From the NCBI RefSeq assembly GCF_000220705.2, contig NZ_CP023202.1, positions 124,001 through 188,000 on the forward strand: a DNA stretch of 64,000 nt. The letters run 5' to 3'. The stretch's first letter is position 1, and each line of letters begins with the position of its first letter. The translations under genes were made by a program, and so were the position numbers. The DNA is from Streptomyces xinghaiensis S187. Its GTDB lineage: Bacteria; Actinomycetota; Actinomycetes; Streptomycetales; Streptomycetaceae. The notes beneath the pieces are model-generated. The model was not told the DNA's origin. It saw nothing but the letters and a program-made list of their open reading frames with translations, and ran no database searches. Below are positions 27,490-36,198 of the stretch, piece after piece.

Positions 27490-28537
27490 CCGGCTCCCGC
27501 TGCGGCGCGCGGGCGAACTCCGCCATCCCCTCGGCGAACCCGACCGCGGGCCGCCAGCCCAGCTCCGTCATCAGCCGCTGCGAGGAGGCGGTGATGTGCC
27601 GCACGTCGCCCAGCCGGTACTCCCCCGTGACGACCGGCTCCGGACCACCGCAGGCGCGGGCCAGCTCGGCGGCCGTCTCCCCGATGGTGCGGGGCGTGCC
27701 GCTGCCGGTGTTGTAGGCCCGGAAGCTCCCCGCGGGCCGGCCGGGCAGCGCCGCCAGCGCGGCGAGGTTGGCGGCAGCCACGTCGCGGACGTGGACGAAG
27801 TCCCGCCGCTGGCCGCCGTCCTCGAAGACGCGCGGCGCCTCCCCCCGGGCGAGGGCCGAGCGGAACAGCGAGGCGACCCCGGCGTAGGGGGTGTCGCGCG
27901 GCATCCCCGGCCCGTAGACGTTGTGGTAGCGCAGCGAGACCGCCCGGCCGCCGGTGGCGCGGGCCCAGGCCGCCGTGAGGTGCTCCTGGGCCAGCTTGGT
28001 CGCCGCGTAGACGTTCCGCGGATCGGCCGGCGCGTCCTCGGTGACCGGTCCGGGCTCCAGCGGCAGGCCGCACTCCGGGCAGGCGCATTCGAAGCGCCCG
28101 GCGTCGAGATCGGCCGGCTCGCGGGGGCCGGGGCGCACGGTCCCGTGGCGGGGGCAGTCGTAGCGGCCCTCGCCGTAGACCACCATCGACCCGGCGAGCA
28201 CCAGCCGCGGCACCCCCGCCGCCGCCATGGCGTCCAGCAGGACGGCCGTGCCGAGGTCGTTGCAGCCCACATACTCGGGCGCGTCGGCGAAGTCCTTCCC
28301 CAGTCCGACCATCGCGGCCTGGTGGCAGACGGCCGACACACCCTGCAGGGCGCCGGCGACGGCGGCCCGGTCCCGGACATCGGCCCGGACCAGGCGGGCC
28401 TCCCCGGCCGGCGGCCGGCCGGCGTGGGCCCGCGGGTGCAGGCTGTCCAGGACGACGGGTTCGTGCCCGGCGGCGGCCAGGGCGGTGACGATGTGTGAGC
28501 CGATGAACCCGGCTCCTCCGGTGACGAGTACGCGCAT
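27464..28537 (-). CDS. NAD-dependent sugar epimerase/dehydratase
   Basis: A 357-residue extended short-chain dehydrogenase of the UDP-glucose 4-epimerase/GDP-mannose dehydratase class. It shows the nucleotide loop VLVTGGAGFIGSH, the active-site Ser region VLAGSMVVYGEG and YxxxK in VYAATKLAQEH. An insertion (about 145-190) carries CPRHG and FECACPECGLPLEPG, a four-Cys unit resembling a zinc ribbon that most epimerases lack. It belongs with the nearby glycosyltransferases. The sugar substrate is unknown. Confidence 0.9.
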   Translation of the reverse strand: MRVLVTGGAGFIGSHIVTALAAAGHEPVVLDSLHPRAHAGRPPAGEARLVRADVRDRAAVAGALQGVSAVCHQAAMVGLGKDFADAPEYVGCNDLGTAVLLDAMAAAGVPRLVLAGSMVVYGEGRYDCPRHGTVRPGPREPADLDAGRFECACPECGLPLEPGPVTEDAPADPRNVYAATKLAQEHLTAAWARATGGRAVSLRYHNVYGPGMPRDTPYAGVASLFRSALARGEAPRVFEDGGQRRDFVHVRDVAAANLAALAALPGRPAGSFRAYNTGSGTPRTIGETAAELARACGGPEPVVTGEYRLGDVRHITASSQRLMTELGWRPAVGFAEGMAEFARAPQREPVTAGRPAG

Positions 28538-28926
28538 GACGGTGACGCTAGGCGACGGAACCGCCCGGCGGGCCGCTCCGCGCCCGGTGGTCACGGATTC
28601 GTAAGACCCGGGGCCGGGCGCGAGGGGCCCGGCACAAGAGTGGCCCGTCCGGTGCGACGGGGGATGCACACCGGACGGGCACATGACCTTTCTACCGCAT
28701 CACGGCCGTCTTATGCGGCAAAAACGTATTCGGTTTTACGCCAATGGTGGCCCGGCCCGGGAACGCCCGCGCCCCCCGCCGTCCCCGGTGTTCCCCGGCC
28801 GCCGGACGGGCTCCGGACAGCAGCACGGAGCGCTCCCCGATCGGCTGAAACCCGGCCGAACCACCCGGCCCCGCTCCGCTCCGTGACTACGCTGAGCACC
28901 CCCCGTCACCGACGTTCGAGGTCAGT
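28538..28926. other. Structured intergenic region
   Basis: 389 bases between divergent genes containing three successive dyads (28643-28680, 28695-28718, 28717-28742) and an AT-rich island at 28684-28745. No gene was identified; the two short frames crossing it lack ribosome sites. Confidence 0.5.
28643..28680. other. Perfect 12-bp hairpin between divergent genes
   Basis: GCCCGTCCGGTG/CACCGGACGGGC with a 14-base loop. It looks like a terminator, but neither neighbouring gene ends here (both start). It could end an unannotated short transcript or act in the leader of the permease genes. Confidence 0.6.
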
Positions 28927-29997
28927 GTGCAGAGCGCGGAAGAGCTGGTGAGCCCGGAGCCACCGCCGTCCACACCCCCGGCCGCGGGACTTCCCGGCCC
29001 TCCGTTCAAGGGCGGCGCGGCGGGCCGCGCCCTCACCGGCTTCGCCGGGCGGCTGCCCGGGACCACCACCCTCGCGGGCTGGGCCGCGGCGGTCGTCCTG
29101 ATCGTCGCCGCCTCACCGTGGGCGACCCATCCGGCGGTACAGGCGTGGCGCACGGTGAGCGTCGCCATCGCCGTGCAGGCCCTGCCCTTCCTGCTGCTGG
29201 GCACGGCGCTGTCCGGGGCGATCAACGCCTTCGTGCCGGAGCGGTGGTTCACCGGGATGCTGCCGCGGAGGCCCGCGCTGGCGGTACCGGTGGCGAGTGC
29301 GGCCGGAATAGTGCTGCCGGGCTGCGAGTGCGCCTCCGTACCGGTGGCCGGAAGTCTTATCCGGCGCGGGGTGACGCCGGCCGCCGCGCTGGCCTTCCTG
29401 CTGTCGGCGCCCGCGGTCAACCCGGTCGTGCTCACCGCCACGGCCGTGGCCTTTCCCGGCTCGCCGGAGATGGTGGCGGCCCGGCTGCTGGCCTCGCTGC
29501 TGGTCTCGGCCGTCATGGGCTGGCTCTGGCTGCGGCTGGGCCGCGAGGAGTGGCTGCGGCTCCCGGCCCGCCGCGGCGGGCACCGGCCGGGACGCGGCCG
29601 CTGGGAGGAGTTCCGGCTCGGGTTCCAGCACGACTTCCTGCACGCCGGGGGCTTCCTGGTGCTGGGCGCGATGGCCGCCGCGACCTTCAACGTGGCCGTG
29701 CCCCGCTCCGTGCTCGACGCGTTCGCGGACTCGGCCTGGCTGTCGGTGCTCTTCCTGGCCGCGCTGGCGGTCGTCCTGGCGGTCTGCTCCGAGGCCGACG
29801 CCTTCGTCGCCGCGTCGCTGACCGGCTTCTCCCCCACCGCCCGGCTGGCGTTCATGGTGGTCGGGCCGATGGTCGACCTGAAGCTGATCGCACTCCAGTC
29901 CGGCACCTTCGGCCGGGCCTTCGCCGTCCGGTTCTCGACCGCGACGGCCGTCGTGGCCGTCACCGCGAGCGCGCTGACGGGATGGTGGCTCCTGTGA
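28927..29997 (+). CDS. Permease of the DUF318/ArsP-like family
   Basis: A 356-residue membrane protein with about eight helices. It has the family hallmark IVLPGCECASVPVAGSLIRR (a CEC motif within a helix), the second conserved helix LSAPAVNPVVL and SEADAFVAASL. Homologues export or bind metals or thiol compounds (YraQ/ArsP-like). It is GTG-initiated. The next gene, coupled by GTGA, encodes the TIGR03943 partner with which it regularly occurs, suggesting a two-part metal-linked transporter. Confidence 0.88.
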   Translation: MQSAEELVSPEPPPSTPPAAGLPGPPFKGGAAGRALTGFAGRLPGTTTLAGWAAAVVLIVAASPWATHPAVQAWRTVSVAIAVQALPFLLLGTALSGAINAFVPERWFTGMLPRRPALAVPVASAAGIVLPGCECASVPVAGSLIRRGVTPAAALAFLLSAPAVNPVVLTATAVAFPGSPEMVAARLLASLLVSAVMGWLWLRLGREEWLRLPARRGGHRPGRGRWEEFRLGFQHDFLHAGGFLVLGAMAAATFNVAVPRSVLDAFADSAWLSVLFLAALAVVLAVCSEADAFVAASLTGFSPTARLAFMVVGPMVDLKLIALQSGTFGRAFAVRFSTATAVVAVTASALTGWWLL

Positions 29998-30725
29998 GGC
30001 GCAACGTCCAGGTGCTGCTGCTGGTCCTGTCCGGCGCGGGGGTGCTGCACATCTCGCTGCTGACGGACGTCTGCCTGCGGTTCGTGAAGGAGGGACTGCG
30101 TCCGGCGCTCGTGGCATCCGGAGCCGTTCTGGTGCTGCTGGGCCTGGTGGCGGCGGCCCGGGACGGCTTCCCGTACGACCGGCGGCCGCCGGCGGGCGGT
30201 GACGGCGGCCACGGCCACGATCACGCGCGGGGCCCGGGGGTCGCCTGGCTGCTCTTCTTCCCCGCGCTCAGCCTGCTGTTCTTCACCCCGCCCGCGCTGG
30301 GCGCGTACACCGCGGCCCGGGAGACCGGTGCCCCCGCCCAGGGGGCGGTGCGGAACTTCCCGCCGCTGCCCGAGGGGTCGCCCGTGCCGCTGACGCTGAC
30401 CGAGTTCGAGCTCCGCGCCCGGCAGGACCGGTCGCGGAGCCTGGAGGACCGCACGGTGGCGCTCATGGGATTCGTCACACCCGCACCGGACGGGGGGTGG
30501 TTTCTGTCCCGACTGCTGGTCAGCTGCTGTGCGGCGGACTCGCGAGCGGTGAAAATCAGGGTCCGCGGGGCGGTTCCGCCGCCCGCCGACTCCTGGGTGC
30601 GGGTCACCGGCCGCCGGCACCCCGGGCCCGCGTCCCGGGAGGTGGCGATCGACGCGGAGATGGTGCGCCCGGTGCCGGAGCCGGTCAATCCGTACCAGGA
30701 CTCCGCACCGCCTCCGACCAGGTGA
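29994..30725 (+). CDS. TIGR03943/DUF1980 permease subunit
   Basis: A 243-residue protein. Two N-terminal helices (VQVLLLVLSGAGVLHISLL, LVASGAVLVLLGLVAAA), a His-rich loop (GGDGGHGHDHARGPG), a third helix, and a C-terminal soluble domain with ALMGFVTPAPDGGWFLSRLL and SCCAADSRAVKIRVRG, typical of TIGR03943. The His and Cys clusters suggest metal binding. GTG 29994 overlaps the permease stop; another GTG nine bases earlier is possible. Confidence 0.87.
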   Translation: MRRNVQVLLLVLSGAGVLHISLLTDVCLRFVKEGLRPALVASGAVLVLLGLVAAARDGFPYDRRPPAGGDGGHGHDHARGPGVAWLLFFPALSLLFFTPPALGAYTAARETGAPAQGAVRNFPPLPEGSPVPLTLTEFELRARQDRSRSLEDRTVALMGFVTPAPDGGWFLSRLLVSCCAADSRAVKIRVRGAVPPPADSWVRVTGRRHPGPASREVAIDAEMVRPVPEPVNPYQDSAPPPTR

Positions 30726-30925
30726 AACACCGGCCCGGGAAGGGGGTGCGGCACCCGGTTCCGGGCATTGGCGAGGCCCCGCGCACGGGGGAGAACGCGG
30801 GGCCTCACTCTGAAGAACGGCCGGCACGGGGGAAAGGTTCCGGTCTCCGGGAAACTCTTTGCGGGGGCGCGGGCCGGAAACCGGTGGAGAACCGGTTGTC
30901 ACACCCGGGCCGTATTCTGGAGGAC

Positions 30926-31102
30926 ATGTCTACCCCTGGACCCTCTGTCCCCACGCGTCCGGCCGCCGACCACGCGAACGCGGCGATCCGCGCTTTCGTG
31001 GCGGGCCGCACCTCGTGGTCGGCGGCCGATCTCGCGGAGCTCGACCGGCTCCGCACGGAGTGGCGGCGCGCGCTCCGCGAGGAGATCACCCGGGCGGCCT
31101 GA
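30926..31102 (+). CDS. Small conserved helical protein (58 aa)
   Basis: A 58-residue protein ending in RSFV-like helical sequence: AAIRAFVAGRTSWSAADLAE, LDRLRTEWRRALREEITRAA. TGGAGGAC stands immediately before the ATG and a TATTCT box just upstream of that. I do not recognise a function; it is amphipathic, soluble and monocistronic, and is followed by a hairpin shared with the acyl-CoA dehydrogenase gene. Confidence 0.7.
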   Translation: MSTPGPSVPTRPAADHANAAIRAFVAGRTSWSAADLAELDRLRTEWRRALREEITRAA

Positions 31103-31120
31103 GCCCCCTCCGCCGCCGGC

Positions 31121-31154
31121 CGGCCGGGCCGCGGAACCCCCCGCGGCCGGCCGC
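31121..31154. terminator. Hairpin between convergent genes
   Basis: GGCCGCGG/CCGCGGCC closes a 6-base loop and is extended by flanking CGGCCGG pairings. Confidence 0.55.
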
Positions 31155-31172
31155 ACCGCCGGAGCCGGTCCG

Positions 31173-32399
31173 TCAGCGGATCGGCATCCCCGACAGCGTC
31201 CGGGCGATGACCAGGCGCTGGATCTCGCTGGTCCCCTCGAAGATCGTGTAGATCGCCGCGTCGCGGTGCATCCGCTCCACCGGGTACTCCCGGGTGTAGC
31301 CGTTACCGCCGAGGATCTGCATGGCCTGGGCGGTGACGGTCTTGGCGACCTCGCCCGCGTAGAGCTTCGACATCGAGCCCTCGGCCGCGGTGAAGGGCTT
31401 GCCGGAGGCCGCCATCCAGGAGGCCCGCCAGACCAGCAGCCGGGCCGCGTCGATCTGGGTGCGCATGTCGGCCAGCTGGAAGGCGATGCCCTGGTTGTCG
31501 ATGATCGGGCGGCCGAACTGCACCCGGGTCTTCGCGTAGTCGAGGGCGACCTCGTACGCGGCGCGGGCGATGCCGACGGCCTGGGCGCCGACCGCCGGGC
31601 GGGACGCCTCGAAGGTGGCCATGGCCGCGTTCTTCACCCGCTCGCCACCGCTCCTGGCGCGCTCGCGGGCGCGGGCCAGCCGCTCGTCGAGCTTCTCCTT
31701 GCCGCCCAGCAGGCAGCTGCCGGGGACCCGGACGTCCTCCAGGACGACCTCCGCCGTGTGGGAGGCGCGGATGCCGTGCTTCTTGAACTTCTGGCCCTGC
31801 GAGAGGCCCTTGGTGCCCGGCGGGACGATGAAGGAGGCGTGGCCCTTGGAGCCCAGCTCCGGGTCGACGACGGCCACCACGACATGGACGTTGGCGATGC
31901 CGCCGTTGGTCGCCCAGGTCTTGGTGCCGTTGAGCACCCACTCGTCCTTGGCCTCGTCGTAGACCGCGCGGGTGCGCATGGCGGAGACGTCGGAGCCCGC
32001 GTCCGGCTCGGAGGAGCAGAAGGCGGCGACCTTCACGTCGTCCGCGTCGCCGTACATCTGGGGCACCCAGGTGCCGATCTGCTCCTCGGTGCCGTTGGCC
32101 AGCACGCCGACGGCGGCGAGGCCCGTGCCGACGATCGAGAGGCCGATGCCGGCGTCACCCCAGAACAGCTCCTCCATCGTCATGGCGATGCCGAGACCGG
32201 TCGGGTCGAAGAACTGCTGGGCGTAGAAGTCCAGCGAGTAGAGGCCGATCTTGGCGGCCTCCTGAATGACGGGCCACGGGGTCTCCTCGCGTTCGTCCCA
32301 CTCGGCCGCGGCCGGCCGCATCACGTCCGCGGCGAAACCGTGGATCCACTCCCGGACGGCCTTCTGCTCGTCGTCGAGATCGAGCGCGAACTCTGCCAT
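31173..32399 (-). CDS. Acyl-CoA dehydrogenase
   Basis: A 408-residue flavoprotein that oxidises acyl-CoA thioesters to trans-2-enoyl-CoA. It shows AFCSSEPDAGSDVSAMRTRA, VLNGTKTWATNGGIA (FAD-binding segment), FGRPIIDNQGIAFQLADM, ILGGNGYTREYPVERM and the catalytic-base strand IFEGTSEIQRLVIARTL, with Glu retained. The length is normal. It is divergent from a TetR gene with a dyad between them, an arrangement typical of fatty-acid-responsive control. The acyl chain length cannot be read. Confidence 0.93.
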   Translation of the reverse strand: MAEFALDLDDEQKAVREWIHGFAADVMRPAAAEWDEREETPWPVIQEAAKIGLYSLDFYAQQFFDPTGLGIAMTMEELFWGDAGIGLSIVGTGLAAVGVLANGTEEQIGTWVPQMYGDADDVKVAAFCSSEPDAGSDVSAMRTRAVYDEAKDEWVLNGTKTWATNGGIANVHVVVAVVDPELGSKGHASFIVPPGTKGLSQGQKFKKHGIRASHTAEVVLEDVRVPGSCLLGGKEKLDERLARARERARSGGERVKNAAMATFEASRPAVGAQAVGIARAAYEVALDYAKTRVQFGRPIIDNQGIAFQLADMRTQIDAARLLVWRASWMAASGKPFTAAEGSMSKLYAGEVAKTVTAQAMQILGGNGYTREYPVERMHRDAAIYTIFEGTSEIQRLVIARTLSGMPIR

Positions 32400-32416
32400 G
32401 TCCCCTCCACCTGCTT

Positions 32417-32453
32417 GTTACTTGCGGTAACTATACCCTGTTACCGGCTGGTA
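32417..32453. promoter_or_regulatory. TetR operator candidates in the acyl-CoA dehydrogenase promoter
   Basis: GTTAC-TTGCG-GTAAC at 32417-32431 is a perfect dyad, and TACCGGCTGGTA at 32442-32453 a near-perfect one. Between them, on the minus strand, TATAGT is a good -10. A repressor bound here would block the dehydrogenase promoter. It lies 20 bases from the dehydrogenase start and 100 from the TetR gene. Confidence 0.55.
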
Positions 32454-32552
32454 GGCCCTGTCAAGCCCAGTCGCCCGTCCCGTCCCCGCCCGGGTGAAGT
32501 GTTACGTTGCGTCGCGGGGACCGAGCCGGAAGGACGGGGTGGGAGAGACGCC

Positions 32553-33197
32553 ATGGAGACCAGTCAGCGGGAGGACCAGCAGCGGGCGGCCCGCCGCCGG
32601 CGCAAGGAACTGCTGGAGGCCGCGGACCGGGTGGTCCTGCGCGACGGCCCCGGCGCCTCGATGAACGCCATCGCCGCCGAGGCCGGGATCACCAAACCCA
32701 TCCTCTACCGGCACTTCGGCGACAAGAGCGGCCTCTACCGGGCCCTGGCCGTCCGGCACACCGACGCCCTGCTCGCCGGCCTGCGCGCCGCCCTCGACGC
32801 CCCGGCGGCCGACCGCCGCGAGCGCGTCGAGCGCACCCTCGACACCTATCTTGCGGCCATCGAGTCCCGGCCGCAGGTCTACCGCTTCCTCATGCACCCG
32901 GGCGAGGAGCCGAGCAGCTCCGAGCAGGGCTTCGACACCCGCCACTCCGCCCCGCTGCTGCGCCGGATGGGCGAGGAGCTCGCCCAGGTCATCGCCGAGC
33001 GGGTCGTCCTCGGTGACGACGGCGACGAGCGGGCCCGGATCTGGGGGCACGGCATCGTCGGCATGATGCACGCCGCCGGCGACTGGTGGCTGCGGGAACG
33101 CCCCGCACCCCGCGCCCACCTGGTGCGCCACCTCGCCGACCTGCTGTGGGGGCAGCTGGCCGAGGCCGGCGACCGGACGGGCGGGCCCGGCTTCTGA
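32553..33197 (+). CDS. TetR-family regulator
   Basis: A 214-residue repressor. The helix-turn-helix lies at about 14-62: KELLEAADRVVLRDGPGASM, NAIAAEAGITKPILYRHFGD, KSGLYRALA. The C-terminal ligand domain contains VERTLDTYLAAIESRPQVYR and IVGMMHAAGDWWL. GGGAGAG precedes the ATG. It is divergent from the acyl-CoA dehydrogenase and probably represses it; an acyl-CoA ligand is an inference from context. Confidence 0.9.
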   Translation: METSQREDQQRAARRRRKELLEAADRVVLRDGPGASMNAIAAEAGITKPILYRHFGDKSGLYRALAVRHTDALLAGLRAALDAPAADRRERVERTLDTYLAAIESRPQVYRFLMHPGEEPSSSEQGFDTRHSAPLLRRMGEELAQVIAERVVLGDDGDERARIWGHGIVGMMHAAGDWWLRERPAPRAHLVRHLADLLWGQLAEAGDRTGGPGF

Positions 33198-33219
33198 CGG
33201 ACCGGCCGCCGGGAGCCGC

Positions 33220-33810
33220 TCAGCCACCCGGCCCGGCCGGGACCGCCGCCTGTGCCGCGGCCCGGTCCGGATCCCGGTTCCAGGCCGCGCGCCGGACCGC
33301 CCGCAGCGCCCGGCGGCGGCGCAGACCCGCGACCCGGTCCAGATAGAGCCCGCCGTCCAGATGGTCCGTCTCGTGCTGGAGACAGCGCGCGAAGAAGCCG
33401 CTGCCCGTCACCCGCACCGGGGCGCCGGTGCGGTCCCGGCCCTCGACGACGGCGTGGTCGAGGCGGCTCGTGCCGGCCTCGACACCGGGCAGCGACAGAC
33501 AGCCCTCGGGTCCGGTCACCGGCACCCCTCCGGTCTCCACCAGCCGGGGGTTGACCACGTGACCGAGGTGCCTGCGGTCCTCGTCGTCCGGGCAGTCGTA
33601 GACGAACACCCGCAGCGGCACCCCGATCTGATTGGCCGCCAGGCCGACGCCGCGGGCGGCGTACATGCTCGCGAAGAGGTCCTCCACCAGCCGGGCCAGT
33701 TCCCCGTCGAAGGACGTGACCTCCGCGCAGGGCCTGCGCAGCACCGGATCCCCCAGCAGCCGCACCGGCCGGACGGAGCCCGAACTGCCGGGAATCGCAC
33801 CATGTCGCAT
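33220..33810 (-). CDS. def: Peptide deformylase
   Basis: A 196-residue metalloenzyme removing the formyl group from nascent proteins. All three motifs are present: GVGLAANQIG, EGCLSLPG with the Cys metal ligand, and LQHETDHLDG with the HExxH-type His pair and Glu. A short basic tail (RRRRALRAVRRAAW) follows. It is a second-type actinomycete deformylase with a short N-terminal extension (RHGAIPGSSG). It is on its own between the TetR gene and murT. Confidence 0.93.
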   Translation of the reverse strand: MRHGAIPGSSGSVRPVRLLGDPVLRRPCAEVTSFDGELARLVEDLFASMYAARGVGLAANQIGVPLRVFVYDCPDDEDRRHLGHVVNPRLVETGGVPVTGPEGCLSLPGVEAGTSRLDHAVVEGRDRTGAPVRVTGSGFFARCLQHETDHLDGGLYLDRVAGLRRRRALRAVRRAAWNRDPDRAAAQAAVPAGPGG

Positions 33811-34021
33811 GGCGGCCAGCGTACGGAGGGCCCGTCCGGGCCGGGACGGCGGGTAACAGCAAGGTGGCGGAAGGGTGGCAGGTTCGGGGCCGCGCCCGGA
33901 TCTCGATAGGCTGAGCGGCGACCGATCCCTCCCGGCTGGTGATTCGGCGCGGAGGGGGCCGTTCCACCCGGCCGGCCGGGTGGCGGGGGTGCGGCGCCGG
34001 ATGCGAGGAGGAGCAAGGACG

Positions 34022-35260
34022 ATGGCAGGCAACTCGGACCCGCTGACGCCGCGGGCCAAGCTGGCCGTGACGGCGGGAAGGGCCGCGGCGGCGGCATCAC
34101 GGGCGGTGGGCCGCGGCAGCGGATCCGTGATCGGCGGCAAGGTCGCGCTGCGGCTCGACCCGGACCTGCTGGCCCGCCTGGCGGGTCACCTGGACGTGAT
34201 CCTGGTCTCGGCCACCAACGGCAAGACGACCACCACCCGGCTGATCGCCGAGGCGCTGCGCGCCAGCGGCCCCGTGGTGTCGAACGCGCTGGGCGCGAAC
34301 ATGCCCGCGGGCATCACCTCGGCGCTGGCGGGCGGTTCGGACGCCAAGTACGGCGTCATCGAGGTCGACGAGAAGTACCTCGCCGGGGTCGCGCGGGACG
34401 TCACACCGAAGGCCATCGCCCTGCTCAACCTCTCCCGCGACCAGCTCGACCGCGCCGCCGAGACCCGGATGCTCGCCGAGAAGTGGCGCGAGGGCCTGGC
34501 CGGCAACAAGGCGACGGTCATCGCCAACTGCGACGACCCGCTGATCGCCTGGGCCGCCTCCTCCTCCCCCAACGTGGTGTGGGTCGCGGCGGGCCAGGCC
34601 TGGAAGGACGACGCCTGGTCCTGCCCGTCCTGCGGCGGTGTGCTCCAGCGGCCCTCCGACGACTGGTTCTGTTCCGAGTGCGGCTTCCGCCGCCCGATGC
34701 CGAGCTGGGCGCTGGCCGGCGACCAGGTGGTGGACCCGCACGGCTCGGCCTGGCCGATCCGGCTGCGGCTGCCCGGCCGGGCGAACAAGGCCAACGCCGC
34801 GACCTCCGCCGCCGTCGCCGCGCACTTCGGGGTGCCCCCGCAGGTGGCGCTGGAGCGGATGTACGAGGTGCAGGCGGTCGCCGGCCGCTACGACGTCGTG
34901 CGGTTCCAGAACCGCGACCTGCGGCTGCTGCTGGCCAAGAACCCGGCCGGCTGGCTGGAGACCTTCTCCCTCATCGACCCGCCGCCCACCCCGGTGATCC
35001 TCTCCGTCAACGCCCGCGGCGCGGACGGCACCGACACCTCCTGGCTGTGGGACGTCGACTACGGCCGGCTCGCCGGCCACCCGATCTTCGTCATCGGCGA
35101 CCGCAAGCTGGACCTGGCCGTACGGCTGGAGGTCGCGGGGCTCGACTTCCGCGTCTGCGAGAACGCCGACGAGGCCGTGGGACAGGCGCCGCCCGGACGC
35201 ATCGAGGTGATCGCCAACTACACGGCCTTCCAGGACCTCCGCCGCCGCGTGGGCAACTGA
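34022..35260 (+). CDS. murT: Lipid II isoglutaminyl synthase, ligase subunit
   Basis: A 412-residue Mur-ligase-like protein that, with GatD, amidates the alpha-carboxylate of D-Glu in lipid II. The P-loop is SATNGKTTTTRLIAEAL; a zinc-ribbon insertion carries CPSC and CSEC (about 201-224); the C-terminal DUF1727 domain has RYDVVRFQNRDLRLLLAKNP. GGAGGAG stands before the ATG at 34022. gatD follows 30 bases later, so both subunits are made together. It acts at the inner face of the membrane. Confidence 0.95.
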   Translation: MAGNSDPLTPRAKLAVTAGRAAAAASRAVGRGSGSVIGGKVALRLDPDLLARLAGHLDVILVSATNGKTTTTRLIAEALRASGPVVSNALGANMPAGITSALAGGSDAKYGVIEVDEKYLAGVARDVTPKAIALLNLSRDQLDRAAETRMLAEKWREGLAGNKATVIANCDDPLIAWAASSSPNVVWVAAGQAWKDDAWSCPSCGGVLQRPSDDWFCSECGFRRPMPSWALAGDQVVDPHGSAWPIRLRLPGRANKANAATSAAVAAHFGVPPQVALERMYEVQAVAGRYDVVRFQNRDLRLLLAKNPAGWLETFSLIDPPPTPVILSVNARGADGTDTSWLWDVDYGRLAGHPIFVIGDRKLDLAVRLEVAGLDFRVCENADEAVGQAPPGRIEVIANYTAFQDLRRRVGN

Positions 35261-35290
35261 CCCCGCCCGACCACCTTGAGGAATGCGAGC

Positions 35291-36019
35291 ATGAGCGACA
35301 GCAGCCTGCGCCTGGTCTGGGTCTACCCGGACCTGCTGAGCACGTACGGCGACCAGGGCAACGTCCTGGTGGTGGAGCGGCGGGCCCGCCAGCGGGGCCT
35401 GGAGGTCTCCCGCGTGGACGTCCGCAGCGACCAGCCGGTGCCCACCTCCGGCGACATCTATCTGATCGGCGGCGGCGAGGACCGGCCGCAGCGGCTGGCG
35501 GCCGAGCGGCTGCGCCGCGACGGCGGCCTGAGCCGGGCCGTGGCCAACGGCGCGATCGTCTTCTCCGTCTGCGCCGGCTATCAGATCCTGGGCCACGAGT
35601 TCGTCAACGACCTCGGCGAGAAGGAGCCGGGGCTCGGCCTGCTGGACGTGGTGAGTACCCGGGGCGAGGCCGCCCGGTGCGTCGGCGACGTCCTGGCCGA
35701 CATCGACGGCCGGCTGAACCTGCCGCCGCTGACGGGTTTCGAGAACCACCAGGGCGTCACCCACCTCGGCCCGACCGCGCGCCCGTTCGCCCGGGTCCGC
35801 TTCGGCAACGGCAACGGCACGGGCGACGGCACCGAGGGCGCGTACAACGACACCGTCTTCGGTACGTACATGCACGGGCCGGTGCTGGCCCGCAATCCGC
35901 AGATCGCCGATCTGCTGCTCAAGCTGGCCCTCGACGTGAACGCGCTGCCGCCGACCGACGACCGCTGGTACGAGGCGCTGCGCCAGGAGCGGATCGCCGC
36001 GGCGACCCAGCCCGCCTGA
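35291..36019 (+). CDS. gatD: Lipid II isoglutaminyl synthase, glutaminase subunit
   Basis: A 242-residue class I glutamine amidotransferase (CobB/CobQ-like) supplying ammonia to MurT. Catalytic Cys94 is in FSVCAGYQILGHEF and the partner His in TYMHGPVLARNP. The N-terminus SSLRLVWVYPDLLSTYGDQG is characteristic. I start at the ATG at 35291, behind TTGAGGAATG; a start five codons earlier has no ribosome site. A 12-bp hairpin follows at 36031-36062. Confidence 0.95.
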   Translation: MSDSSLRLVWVYPDLLSTYGDQGNVLVVERRARQRGLEVSRVDVRSDQPVPTSGDIYLIGGGEDRPQRLAAERLRRDGGLSRAVANGAIVFSVCAGYQILGHEFVNDLGEKEPGLGLLDVVSTRGEAARCVGDVLADIDGRLNLPPLTGFENHQGVTHLGPTARPFARVRFGNGNGTGDGTEGAYNDTVFGTYMHGPVLARNPQIADLLLKLALDVNALPPTDDRWYEALRQERIAAATQPA

Positions 36020-36030
36020 GCCGGGGCCGG

Positions 36031-36062
36031 CCGGCGCCGGGCGGGCCGGGGCCCGGCGCCGG
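36031..36062 (+). terminator. Terminator of murT-gatD
   Basis: CCGGCGCCGGGC/GCCCGGCGCCGG, perfect 12-bp stem with an 8-base loop, 11 bases after the gatD stop. Confidence 0.75.
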
Positions 36063-36146
36063 TTGACGGCGGGATGAACAGTCCGGTCCGCTCCTCGGAC
36101 AACGCCCCGCCCCGCCACCCCGCGCTTGTAGGGTGGCGGGGATCCA

Positions 36147-36166
36147 ACCGGACGACGGCGTCCGGT
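36147..36166 (+). promoter_or_regulatory. Leader hairpin of pfkA
   Basis: ACCGGAC-N6-GTCCGGT forms a 7-bp stem. A TAGGGT -10-like box at 36129-36134 would start transcription just before it, so the hairpin would be near the 5' end of the mRNA. Its role is unknown. Confidence 0.35.
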
Positions 36167-36198
36167 CTCCGGTTGAGTTGCAGAGGTTTGGATACGCC

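Noticed and set aside
28640..28951. Short plus-strand frames in the structured gap before the permease
   Set aside because: They begin inside or next to hairpins with no ribosome site and overlap the better-supported permease start.
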